Below are positions 48,352-60,350 of a DNA stretch of 64,000 bases, piece by piece. This stretch comes from Cannabis sativa (taxonomy: Eukaryota > Streptophyta > Magnoliopsida > Rosales > Cannabaceae), in contig NW_026870043.1 of NCBI RefSeq assembly GCF_029168945.1, positions 9,120,501-9,184,500 of the forward strand, read 5' to 3'. Made by a program: the position numbers and the translations under genes. Position 1 is the stretch's first letter. Each line of letters starts with the position of its first letter. The notes beneath the pieces are model-generated. The model had not been told where the DNA came from, ran no database searches, and saw only the letters and a program-made list of their open reading frames with translations.

Positions 48352-50140
48352 TTTGCCTGATTTGAATAACTGTACTAGGTTAATTAAACTAGTTTAACCT
48401 AATAAAATTGATTAGCAACATAATTAATTTCATTTATTTTGAAGTTAATTTAAGAAAATCATAGTTTAAAGAATTTTATTCTAAGCTAAACTATGTGTAT
48501 TTTCTTGTATTTAATTAAATATAGAATTATAACCATCTAGATTCTTTCTGAAGCTTAATTTAAATTTTTCATTAAATATTCCTATTTAAGTTGATATTTA
48601 GTTATGTCTAACTAATCAATTTAAATCTGAATATCTTTTGGATTTAAAATTTCAAAATTAAGTTGAGGAATTTTAGGCATTGGTTATTAAGATTCTTTAG
48701 ATATTTTTTAAGTTAATATCTTTTCGAATATTAACTTAAAATGGAATATTTTAGATATTTTTTAAGTTGATATCTTTTCGAATATTAACTTAAAATGGAA
48801 TATTTTCAAATTAAGTGGTTACAACTTAATTTTTGATATTTAATTAAATTTAAATTTGAAAATATTTAAGTTCTAGATTTTTTTTCTAATACAACTTAAA
48901 TTAGATAATTTTTTTTTCAAATTTTGTGGAAAAGATACTTAGTCAAATAAGATATTTTCTAGATAGTTATTTCTCCTAGTATTAAACTGGAGATTAATAA
49001 TTAAGCCTTATCTACACTTAATTATTTATTTCTTGAATTTAATACATTTAATTAATTTGAAAATTAAATATCTAAGTTGATTTTCATCATGATACTTAAA
49101 TATTTCTTTTTCATGACACTTAATTAAATAGAAATTATTTTTAGTTGAAATTTATTTTTTCAACTAAATTTAAATAATTTTCAAAATATATTTTTTCTTT
49201 ATTTTATTAATCAAATTTCGAAATTGCATTTCTTAAATGCTGGAATTTCGAATTTTATTTGAAAAATAGATTAAAGTTGTAAATTATTTATTTTAATTTT
49301 GGACCAACTTAAATCAATGATTTTTTCATTAATTGATTAATTTAAAATAAATGAATTAAAATATATTATTAGAAATTGAATTAATTAGTCAAAGGAAAAT
49401 CTAGATAGGTGATATTTTTGCTTGAAGTATTTTTCTATTGTATTTAATTAAATAGAAAATTAATATTTAATTAAATAGGAAAATTATATTTTTTGTTGTA
49501 AATTAATTTTATTAATTAATTTTGGGCCAACATTAAATTAGAATAATTTTTCGAGGATTTATTTTCTATTTTAACATGCATTTTCGAAAATTGTATTCTT
49601 GTATACTTTAATTTTTCGAAATGCAATATATATTTATAGAAAATTAAATTTGAGTGGTAAATTAATTTAAATTAATTTTGTAACAACTTAAATTGAATAT
49701 TTTTCTAAATATTTATTGGAAATTATTACTAAGATGGAAATAATTCATGTTATTTTCATATCCATCTAAGTAAAATTTATAAATATTGAATTAAAATTTA
49801 TATTTAGAATTTTTCATTCTAAATTGGAAATTTTAATTAAATAAATATATATTTAAAATAAATAGATTAAATAAAGAGAATCAAAGAAAATACAACTCTC
49901 TTTAAATAATGAGCTTTATTATTAAGATATTCGATGTCCATTGTTGGTTTTACATCGCGTTTGTTTTAGTGAGTAATCCTCCCTAATGAAGGAACGTTCA
50001 TTAGCAATTTCACACCGTTTAATCTCGAAAGATAAGTAGTTTGTAAGTGTTTTATATGGTATGGATCACCCTAATGGTGGTGACCATATTTGACTTGCAA
50101 ATTGCGAAACAATGGTGGAAGCTCATAAGATAGAATTGCC

Positions 50141-50276
50141 TTGACTCTCGCCTAAACGGGACAACGCTGAATTCCAATCTTGATCGAATAAAAGGTTGCT
50201 AGAATGTTTAACATTTTAGATGAGCTGACAACTCTATTCAATGGATGGTAGCTTTGACTCTCGCCTAAACGAGACA
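50141..50276 (+). repeat. Duplicated leader motif, copy in D
   Basis: TTGACTCTCGCCTAAACG at 50141 and 50254, 113 bases apart, with a diverged third copy near 50641. Confidence 0.87.
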
Positions 50277-50559
50277 CTGATATTAGTTTGTTAAAAACCT
50301 TGGAAATTATTTAGGATTGTATGTTTTAGTATTTTCACTGGTCATTCCTACTTGCTATATGTTTAATAATTTCTGAATTGTGTATGAATTTATATTGAAC
50401 CATGTTATTTTCTGCTATTAAATTGTAGTTTAATTTTGAATCTTCATTGTTGATCTAACTTGGTTTGTTAATCTAATGAGATAAATCCCTAGTGGATTTT
50501 CACCATTAGACATACATAATAGTGTTAGATCTCGAAAGATAAATATTGTATATGCGACA

Positions 50560-53090
50560 TCTAGCTGTTCATCAATTGATGACACCTTAGACTAGTATTT
50601 TTACGATATGAAACAAGAAGATTGTATAAATAAGATTACTTTGACTTTCGCTAATCGAAGCATCGTTGGATTCTTATTTAATAAACGAAATTATCCTAAT
50701 TCCTCTTAGCTTATGCATTTCGAATTAGCTCAATAACATATCATTGGATGAATGGTGTATATATCATTTAATGTCATTTTATATTTTCTCTTAAGAAATT
50801 AAATGACACATATGATTATAATCCCGAAATTATATTCCCAATTGATATAAATCCTCAATCTTAGAAATCTCCTACTTGTATGGGCAAATCAGACTTAGAG
50901 TTAAATTAGTAGTGGTGGTCCAAGAAAGAATTACTCATTATATTTGGTTGAATTTAAGTCTTTGACTTTAATTTTAGAATCCAAATAGAAATTTTCTTAT
51001 ATTTCTATTTCCAGGAAGCAATACAGTTACACTTTCCAAGTGTTTAATATCCATCTTCTATTAATGGATTCAAACTGTATGGAATATGAGTTAGGTATTC
51101 TGTGACCAGGATCCACTTGCACTATTCTAAGAATTCTTTGATGTAACTAAACCTAAGTCATCAAAAGACACTACCACATTTTTTTTTATCTACGGCATTT
51201 GTATCTTGTTCATAGTGGATTTGACAAGATCAATCTCTGCAAAGAGTTAATATGCCTATATCCACAGAAAGTAGTTCATCTCATTCGCAGATGGATGTAC
51301 ATTCAGGGGTGGATATGAGTTTTTCGTTGTATTCTTAAAACGATAACTCTAGATTATACCTTTTAGCAAGAAATTTGAAATGTTTGAAAAATTTCATTAA
51401 TTTCTAGCAATGGTTAAAACCATTAAGGTAAGTGGTTAAAGATCTTGCGAACTGATAGGGGTAGAGAAATAGTTAGTTGATATGCAGTTCAAAGATCATT
51501 AAATTAATTTTTGAATTATATCCAAACTTACCTCCCCAGAAATTTCGAGTTGCATATTGATGATTAGTTACTAGTCGTTGCCTAAATCCTTCTATGGTAA
51601 TACAATTTCAGAATGATGTAATGGTTGTATACTTAAAGTAAATCATTACTAGATTCATGGATGACCTAATCAAAATCTTAAGAAAAGCTAGAACTGTTAA
51701 CCATGGTTTGTTAGCTATTCTAAGTGATTAGGGGTGGACTATCCCATAGTCAATAGATAAGAAAGTGTTTGTTCAAACAAATACTACTTTTCTAAGATAA
51801 TGACTAAGTCTGAAAATAAAGTAGCAAATAAATGAGATATTTATTTCTTGATTCCAAAAGTGTTCTATCATCTTATATGACATATGATGATCCCACTGCC
51901 TCTGTTGTCTTGTCACAACTAAAGAGGTTAATACCATTTAGTTTTCTTAGACATAATTCACGGTACCTTGTCGTAGTGGGAGAGTTTCTAGGAATTCACC
52001 TTCTTATGACTTGGGACACACTAGTTATTTAAAATCCAATGTGAGTTTAAACAAGTAATGGATTGTCAAGATAAGAAACTAAGAAGAAAAGCCAATAGAA
52101 CTATGGTTTAATCCATTCACATGGAGTAACCTAAATTTTTCTATTACAAGGACATAAAAGGAAATTTTTGTTTATAAGTCTATTCAATGGAGTTAAAAAA
52201 ATTTCCTGTTCCTAGTATTATAGGTTTGAGTTTATCTAAACCTATGGCTTGTGGTATACCTGGTAATTACTTACTCTAATGCAAGCAACTTACTTTAGTA
52301 AGATGCTGAAGCATTTTCTTTCTAATGGCGATCTATAGAAGCTTCACAACTTCTTAGGCATAGATTTTATTTATCTAAGAAAAAGTCTCAACTATTCCAG
52401 AAAAGATAAAGCCATGAAAGAATTTCTTACATCAACAGTGAGAGGTCTCAGATATGCCTTAGTATGCCTTAGACCAGACACCTGCTGTTGAGTGGGAGTA
52501 ATGAGTAGGTATCAGATTAATCCAGGAGAAGAACATTGGAAGACAATCAAGTAAATCTTAAGATAAAGAAGAAGAACTATATGTTAGTCTATAAGGGTGT
52601 GTTTAAAACTCTTAGACTACACCACATCAGATTTCGAAATTTGCCTTTGTGCTAGAAAATCATTCTGATAAGATGGTGATTACTCTGGGGGTGCAATATT
52701 GATTTTGGAGATGTGTAAAAACCTATCTGAAGTCTCTAGGTCTACCAAAAAGGGACTGAATGTTAAAGTTGCAGGAAAGGTACTTATTCAGTCTAAGGAA
52801 AGTTCTATACATTTTGCTACCATTCCAAATTGCCTAAACTACTAGTGTTAATTTCCTGATTAACCAAAAGTAGTTGCCAAAGGTATGTATAGAATCCAGT
52901 ATCCCAAGAGAGTAGACATATAGAGAGGAATTTCACATTATCAATGATTTTGTGATTAAAGGAAGAGTAATGGTGGAGAAAAGGTTGTGTTTAATTATAC
53001 CTTTCAGATCCTATTACGAGGAGTTTACTACTACTACACTTGATTTGTATATCAAGGTGTTGAGATTATTTGAAACGCACTTTTTTGTTT
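50560..53090 (+). pseudogene. Decayed copia pol of element D
   Basis: Collinear with the decayed pol of A. Integrase RSDRGGE remnant near 51445-51480; DDPTASVVLSQLKRLIPF-like linker near 51885-51950 within a 66-codon frame; CTRPDI-region remnant near 52460-52500; RNase H end remnant near 52918-52985. No frame is longer than about 70 codons. Confidence 0.8.
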
Positions 53091-53101
53091 TATATTAGTG
53101 C

Positions 53102-53112
53102 AAGTGGGAGTT
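53102..53112 (+). other. Polypurine tract of element D
   Basis: AAGTGGGAGTT directly before TGTTGGG at 53113. Confidence 0.87.
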
Positions 53113-53480
53113 TGTTGGGTTTTATGCCCTAAATAAAACTCTTTACAATCTGATTAGTTATCAATATAAGAAATTTGAAGTGATTGATGTTTGCATGAAT
53201 TTTACATGCTAATGGTTTAATATGTTTATTACATTCATACACACAAAATCAGTTAAATCCAGATCATATGTTTATTCACAATTACAGTATCGTCAACACA
53301 GTGGAGTGTGATTATGATCATACGAATCAAAAGTTTTGGTCCCTGTTTCATAAGTGTTATTGGATTTACACTGATGTGATAATCAGCGATGATGTATACT
53401 CACACTTGGAGTAAGTGTTATGTTCTTTCCAGGACATTAGTAAAGTATACTAGTTTCGAATGTATGGAGTATACATTGGA
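53113..53480 (+). repeat. E-type LTR head in + orientation, left arm of a long inverted repeat
   Basis: These 368 bases start TGTTGGGTTTTATGCCC at the position of D's 3' LTR, but then follow element E's LTR (CTCTTTACAATCTGATTAG...) instead of D's own 5' LTR. They are the near-perfect reverse complement of 53736-54103. The junction at 53480/53481 joins ACATTGGA to AGCTATAG with at most one shared base. Confidence 0.88.
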
Positions 53481-54103
53481 AGCTATAGATTCCATATTTA
53501 TGTTCAGCACTCCCACTCAATCATACTATCATGTTCCCAAAATATACGTATCACCCTGACCCAAAAGTAGGCTTAACTAATAAATCTAAGAACATGAATA
53601 GCACTCCTGAGTTGAGCCTAAGCATATCAGGATTTAGATTCTTTTAATCTTAAGATCAACTACTGATATTGACTTGGAAAGATATGTATAACGGTAAGTT
53701 TGTAATATCTTAACTTAGTTGCAATATCGGTCCAGTCCAATGTATACTCCATACATTCGAAACTAGTATACTTTACTAATGTCCTGGAAAGAACATAACA
53801 CTTACTCCAAGTGTAAGTATACATCATCGCTGATTATCACATCAGTGTAAATCCAATAACACTGATGAAACAGGGACCAAAACTTTTGATTCATATGATC
53901 ACAATCACATTCCACTGTGTTGACGATACTGTAATTGTGAATAAACATATGATCTGGATTTAACTGATTTTGTGTGTATGAATGTAATAAACATATTAAA
54001 CCATTAGCATGTAAAATTCATGCAAACATCAATCACTTCAAATTTCTTATATTGATAACTAATCAGATTGTAAAGAGTTTTATTTAGGGCATAAAACCCA
54101 ACA
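53481..54103 (-). repeat. Truncated 3' LTR of element E (623 bp)
   Basis: Ends AAACCCAACA at 54103 next to the polypurine tract (54104-54114 reverse). It matches 61630-62251 nearly base for base. The outer 1.28 kb of the LTR are missing. 53736-54103 is the right arm of the inverted repeat with 53113-53480. Confidence 0.92.
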
Positions 54104-55833
54104 AACTCCCACTTGCACTAATATAAAACAAACTATGCAAATAGGTCAATCTGATGTCTTGATCTTCAGATCAAGTGTAGTATATTTGAATCCACCCAAA
54201 CTTCTGGAAGTAGTTCATAAAAACTCTTATGAAACATCCTTTACTATATGCTTTACTCATCAAGGGATACTGAAATCTTTACTGTTTTAAAAGTACATCT
54301 GAATAAACAGAAGACATATCTCTCATATTTTAAAATATGTAATTGAGATAATACAGTGTAGATTTTTCTTCAGTGATATAACTTTCTGGTATTTTCGAAT
54401 AGACCAAGTTACAATTCTTCTCTGGTAGAGCTTGAATTATTATACAATAATTCCTCCACCCCCAAAGTAAACACCATCTCTAGAATTCGAAATTAGATGG
54501 TGAGATACAAGGATAACTGATACACAGTTCCTTAATATCTAACATATAGATCACTTTCATAAATCTTTCTTGAATATCTTCTAATGTTCCCTATTTGATT
54601 ACATCTCAGATAGCTCCCACTCAATAGCAGATGTCTGGTTAAATAATACTTTTAACCTCTGATTGTTTGGAGAGTTACCTAGTTGTGACTTTTGTATTAG
54701 TCTGAAACTTTAAGTCAAGACTAAGTCATCAACATAGCAGACTAGTATTTGAAGTGAAAAATACATGCCAGAGATAAAGCAATCAAAATTAAGATACCAT
54801 CAAATTTTTATGAGGATTAAGAATTCTTGGTTCAAGTCATTCGAATGGACTGAACTAGAGTTCTTTATCTTATTCTCATAATTCTGATAAGCTATACCTA
54901 TCCATGTGAATGGTTAGATTTGCTTTTCAGTAGTGTTCTTAAGTATCTATGACAAGTATCAACCAAATGAAGATGGGTATAGAACTTTAAAATTCTCCCA
55001 CTCAATTAAGGTAGTGTGAAACTTTAACAAATAACTTTCAAAGGTATCAAACTTTTACTTACAACAGTAAAATCGGAATGGAACATACAATCAAGATCAA
55101 GAATTTATATTGACAATAGCTGACTCATTATATTACTTCCATGTTTAAAGAAAATATGTGTTACATAGGGAATTGTGGAATAGACTCCACCCCTAAGAAT
55201 ATACATATAGGGTACTATGGATAACCTCCACCCCTAAGTATATAGAGATTATGATCCACCCCTAAAGGTTGTAAAGATCATTATTCTCTTAGTGTGATAG
55301 AGTTTATGTGGAGTTGAATACTATCCAGAGTTCATTAGATATAAAAGATCGTTGAACTGCATAGTTTTCTTAACTTTTCTCCACCCCTATCAGATCATAA
55401 GATCCTTTTATTAAACAAATTCTTAATAATTGTATGAGAATTAACAATTATTGATAAACATAGAAATAATTTCTAGTGTTTATTTAATATAACTCTACGA
55501 AGAGTTGTAAATATTATAGAATTTGCATCAATAATAAAAAAAAACACTTACACATACAAACATATAAATATAATGTGGTAATAATTGATGAAGATAAAAT
55601 AAATAAAGCTCAATCTCATAATTTGCAATAGTAAATTTCGAAAATTAGAAACTTTATTAATAAAAAAAATGTATTGCAACAATATGAGAGAAACAGGGAT
55701 AAATATCCCTGACTAAAATTTGAAATCCAAATTGTCTTTAAACTAAAACAATTAATTCAAAAAATTGAAGAGCTTCATCTTCATCTGGACGATTTTACCC
55801 TTGTTCCAGCTTTCTGATCCAACTCAATTGAGT
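54104..55833 (-). pseudogene. Decayed, shortened pol remnant of element E
   Basis: About 1.7 kb against about 2.5 kb in A to D. The integrase RSDRGGE remnant is still recognisable near 55375-55405 (reverse). Three TCCACCCCTAA-like motifs occur at about 55187, 55228 and 55257. No open frame of note. Confidence 0.65.
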
Positions 55834-55924
55834 TCAAGTAGCTTGGCCTATAAGAAGAAGAAAACAAATAAACAAACTTAGTCGAGAATCATAAATCCAA
55901 ATGGATAATAATTCACTAAAACTC

Positions 55925-56785
55925 TTAAAGTTTATAAATGGAAATACCTTGTTTCTTTGCAAGAAGTTTAGGACACTGGGGTTTCCAATGACCTTTCTCA
56001 TTGCAGTAGAAACACTTTCCTTTAAGTGTAGCATCACCGGAAGGAGCAGCCTTTTTATTGGCTTTTGTTCGCTTCTTAGTGTTGTGCCACTTCCTCTTCG
56101 ATTTGGGCTTTGAAGCAGATGCAACATTTGCTTCAGGTTTTATCGTCCCATTACCATTCCCAGGATTGTGAGGTTTACTCCCTTTCTTCTTGGGTCCTCC
56201 AATCAAATTTTCATAAGTTTGAAGGTCATTGACTAATTCATGAAAGTCAATTTCCTTCTTATTCATGACATAATTTGATGTATATGGTAGAAATGCTGGA
56301 GTCAGGCTATTCAAGATAAGACTAACTTGAGTAGCACTGTCCATTTCAGCACCATGATCCTGGGCTTCTTGGAAATAACTGGACATGAGGAGAACATGGT
56401 CACACACGTTTTGATGAGGTTCCATCCGTGCGTTAATGTACTTCTTAGTCGCGTCAAAGCGTGACTGAAGTGATGCCTTACCGAATAGCTCATTCAACTT
56501 CGTCATAACTTCAGCAGCCTTCTCGGTTTTAGAAAACCGAGTTTTGAGGGTGTCAACCATGCTAGAAAGCATAAAGTATAGAGCTTTGTCATTTGCTTTC
56601 TGCCAACGCTCATACTTTTCTTTCACAGCTTTGGATGCATTATCCCCAGGCACTTCAGGTGACGGCTCAGTTAAAACAAACAAGGCACTTTCTCCTATGA
56701 GAGCAATATTAATGTTCTCATTCCATTTATTAAAGTTAGATCCATTCAGCTTGTTTTCAGTCAACAGTGATAACATGGGATTCAT
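55925..56785 (-). CDS. Copia Gag (nucleocapsid) of element E, open reading frame
   Basis: 286 residues on the - strand from ATG at 56785 in a good context (AAAATGAA). The N-terminus LNGSNFNKWNENINIAL is the typical copia gag start. The capsid-like core (UBN2/Retrotran_gag type) includes YERWQKANDKALYFML, ARMEPHQNVCDHVLLM and LILNSLTPAFLPYTSNYVMN. A basic linker precedes the zinc knuckle CFYCNEKGHWKPQC (CX2CX4HX4C, residues 258-271), which binds RNA. The product would form the particle and package RNA. The frame ends 15 residues after the knuckle without entering protease. A GT-AG segment (about 55947-55858) could be an intron giving the alternative end LAKKQGQAT. Of the five related copies only this one keeps gag. 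Confidence 0.9.
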   Translation of the reverse strand: MNPMLSLLTENKLNGSNFNKWNENINIALIGESALFVLTEPSPEVPGDNASKAVKEKYERWQKANDKALYFMLSSMVDTLKTRFSKTEKAAEVMTKLNELFGKASLQSRFDATKKYINARMEPHQNVCDHVLLMSSYFQEAQDHGAEMDSATQVSLILNSLTPAFLPYTSNYVMNKKEIDFHELVNDLQTYENLIGGPKKKGSKPHNPGNGNGTIKPEANVASASKPKSKRKWHNTKKRTKANKKAAPSGDATLKGKCFYCNEKGHWKPQCPKLLAKKQGISIYKL

Positions 56786-56939
56786 TTTGATAATACAGGA
56801 TACTACAAAATAATAGAAATCAACAAATAGAAATTAAATAATGGTTTAATCACAAAATCAATTCAGAAATTATAAGCACATAGCAAGTAGGAATGATATG
56901 AGAAAATACTTAAAAATTCAATCCTAAATAATTTCCAAG

Positions 56940-57095
56940 GTTTTCAACAAACTGATATCAGTGTCCCGTTTAGGCGAGAGTCAAAGCTACCATCCATTGA
57001 ATAGAGTTGTCAGCTCATCTAAAATGTTAAACATTCTAGCAACCTTTTATTCGATCAAGATTGGAATACAGCGGTGTCCCATTTAGGCGAGAGTC
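56940..57095 (-). repeat. Duplicated leader motif, copy in E
   Basis: Reverse complement of TTGACTCTCGCCTA near 56971 and 57085, upstream (in element sense) of the gag start. Confidence 0.85.
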
Positions 57096-57299
57096 AAGGC
57101 TATTCTATCTTATGAGCCTCTACCATTGTTTCGCAATTTGCAAGTCAAATATGGTCGCCACCATTAGGGTGATCTATACCATATAAAACACTTACAAACC
57201 ACTTATCATGCGAGATTAAACGGTGCGAAATTGCTAATGAACGTTCCTCCATTAGGGAGGATTACTCACTAAAACAAACGCGGTGTAAAACCCACAATG

Positions 57300-60200
57300 G
57301 AGATCGAATTTCTTAATAATAATAAAGCTCATTATTTAAAATGTATTTTCTTTATTATTCTAATAAATAAATTCTCATTAAATTCGAAATTAAGAATTAA
57401 AATTCAAAAATAAGAATTTAATAAATATTTATAAAATTATACTTAGATGGTGATTGAAATAAAATTAATTATTTCCATCTTAGTAATAATCTTAAATATA
57501 AATATTAAGGAAATTAATTTAAGTTGAATTAAATTAAATAATTAGCAACTTAAAAATTTCCTTTGAGAATATATTTATTGAGTTCGAAAATTTAAAGTAT
57601 ATAAAAGAAATATACTATTTTCGAAAATAATAAAATTAGAAAAGAAATACTTCAAGCAAAAGTATCACCTATCTAGATTTTCTTTTGACTAGTTAATTCA
57701 ATTTCTAATAATATATATATTTTAAATTCATTTATTTTAAATTAATCAATTAAATAAAAAAATCATTGATTGTAGTTGGTCCAAGAATTAATTAAAATAA
57801 ATAATTAATTTACAACTCAATCTATTTTTTCAAAAAAAAAAAAAATAAAAAATATTGCATAATTAAAATGCAAATTTCGAAATTGATTAATAAAATAAAG
57901 AAAAATATATATATTGAAAATTATTTAAATTTAAGTTGAAAAATTAAATTTCAACTAAAAAATAATTTTCTATTTAATTAAGTGTCATGAAAAATCAATA
58001 AATATTTAAGTATCATGATGAAAATCAACTTAGAAATTTAGATTTTTCAAGTTAATTAAATGTATTAAATTCAAGAAATAATAATTAAGTGTAGGGAAGG
58101 CTTAATTATTAATTTCTATTTAATACTAGGAAAAATATACTTAATAAAATTGTACCAAAATTAATTATTTAAATAATTAATTTCACAGAGTATAATATTT
58201 TCCTATAAAAATATTAGAAATAATAAGTAGTCTAGAAATTACTATCTAGAAAATATCTTATTTGACTAAGTATCTTTTCAAAAATTTGAAAAATATCTAA
58301 TTTAAGTTAGATAGAAAAAATCTAAAACTTAAATAATTTCAAATTTAGATTTAATTAAATATCAAAAATTAAGTTGTAACCACTTAATTTAAAGATATCT
58401 TTTTATAGTTAATATTTGAAAAGATATAAACCAAAAAATATCTAAAATATTCTATTTTAAGTTAATATTTGAAAAGATATTAACTTAAAAAAATATCTTA
58501 AGAATCTTTAATAACTAATGCCTAGGATACCTCAACTTGATTTAAAATTTAAATCAAATATTCAAATTTAGGTTAGATAAGAAAAATCAGTTGATACAAC
58601 TAATTTATAACTTAAATAGGAATATTTAATTAAATAAGCTCCAGAAAGAATCTTAGTTAGTTAAAATTCTATATTTAATTAAATACAAGAAAAATACAAA
58701 TAGTTTGTCTAGAAATAATATCTAAACTAAAAGTGTTTTTCTTAATATTAACTTTAAAATATTAAAATGAAAAAAAAATCATATATTTTAAAAGTTAATT
58801 ATGTTGCTAATTCAATTTTTATTAGGTCAAACTAATATAATTAACCTAGTACAGTTATTCAAATCAGGCAAATGGGCCTTCACAATTGGGGTAGTTCATG
58901 TGAGGGGGTGCTGGGTTCAGTATGTCGTACCCACTTCTATGGCTCCCAACTCTCACACAAGGCCCAAAAGAGAGGAATTTAACCTTAAGATAAATAACTG
59001 TTATTAATTGAATAGGTCCAATAACTAAATGGACCTAAATAAAATCTATCATGCTGTGACATTTTATTTAGCAACAACCTATATGTATCTATATTAAAAC
59101 AAAATAAACATATAGGCTCACACAGGCACACTTTGGATGGATCCTATCATGTTGCTAGGTCATACACAGATGAAAGAAGATTGTAAAATTTACCTGTTAC
59201 AAATTATTACCTGTTACCATAGCTATTTGCAATCAAGTAATAATAGGTTTTAAAAAACTTACAAACAAGCTAAAACCACATACTCCTGCAACAAGGTTAG
59301 CTGGATAGTTCGAAGTAGGATTTATTTAATTTTAAATAAATAATTTCGAAAAAAATAAATAATTAAATAAAAAATATTTTAATTTTCGAAAAAATAAAAA
59401 AATTTAATTTCAGAAATAAAAAAAAAAATTAAATTTAAATTTCGAAAATTAAAAAAAATTAAAATTAAACCTACTTTTTGAAAAATTAGGTTTCAACCAA
59501 CCTAAATATCATTTCAAAATTTGCTAACTACTTTTAAAAATTAAATGTTATTTTAAAAATAAAAATTAAATAAAAATTAGAAAAGATAAATGAAATATCT
59601 TATCAGATTTTAAATTTAATTTAAATAAATAAAATAACAAAATTTAAAAGTTAGCAAAATATCTTACATCTATTTAAAATTACATGATTATAAATATCTT
59701 ATTTTAAATTTAAATAAGGTCAAAATATCTAAAAAAGATTTGATTTAAAAAAAATATTTATAAAATCTGACCTTAAATTTAAAAATAAGATAAGATATAA
59801 TCAAATTTAAAAATAAGATAGATTTTTAAGCAAGAAGATAGATACTAATTCTATTCAAATTCAAATTACACTAATATCTTGAATTAAATTTAAAAAATAT
59901 TAAATTAATTCAAAATGATAATTAGAATTGAATTAGGACTAGTAATAGTATATATAGAAAACTATACAAAAAATCGGAAGTTAATTCCATGAAAAAGTAT
60001 GAAAAATCGTAGAAAAACGAAAAAATTGTGAACTGTACGGACAGATTTGCGATCGTAGGAAAATATCAGCACAGCCCCGATTATTTCAAATATTCAAAAA
60101 TTCATAACTAATTCAAATAAAATCGAAATTGAGTTCTGTAAAAGGCTAACTTGCTTAATTTTTTCCATACTATCCAATAAAAATAATTCCAGAGACAGAA

Positions 60201-60331
60201 TCGCAATTATTTTTCACGAAAATTTACAAACATCAATCAATCATCAAATAACACTCAATACAACATGATACCATCCAAAATCAAACAAACAATCATTTTA
60301 AAGTCCAAATTTCATGTAAGTAAATTAATTA
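57300..60331 (-). other. Leader of element E
   Basis: About 3 kb, AT-rich and non-coding. It contains the three-stem segment (58873-58966) and the empty Harbinger site (TAA at 59906-59908). The short sequence near 60040-60085 corresponds to the A-type version of the island region. Confidence 0.7.
58873..58966 (-). ncRNA. Conserved three-stem leader segment, copy in E
   Basis: All three pairs are kept. E is the only copy with an open gag, and the segment lies between its primer-binding site and gag, where packaging signals normally sit. Confidence 0.52.
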
Positions 60332-60348
60332 CCATGGCTCTGAGGCCA
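60332..60348 (-). other. Variant primer-binding site of element E
   Basis: On the - strand it reads TGGCCTCAGAGCCATGG: two bases differ from the standard TGGTATCAGAGCCATGG at positions 4 and 5. D shares the TGGCCT start. Confidence 0.85.
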
Positions 60349-60350
60349 GT

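Larger units (their letters stand above)
46828..49915 (+). other. Leader of element D
   Basis: Non-coding, mostly AT-rich. It holds a GC-rich island (47088-47205), the diverged Harbinger-free counterpart site near 47310-47350, the three-stem segment (48258-48351) and a local tandem duplication of about 65 bases near 48690-48805 (TTTTTTAAGTTAATATCTTTTCGAATATT repeat theme). The 63-codon frame at 47083-47274 is due to the GC-rich island and is not called a gene. Confidence 0.7.

Noticed and set aside
51832..52032. 66-codon frame in element D as an independent small gene
   Set aside because: It is the linker part of the decayed copia pol; the same stretch occurs in A near 12280-12450.
55834..56127. 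97-codon - strand frame overlapping gag of E
   Set aside because: It is the shifted frame of the gag C-terminus. Its only interest is that it contains the possible spliced end, noted with gag.
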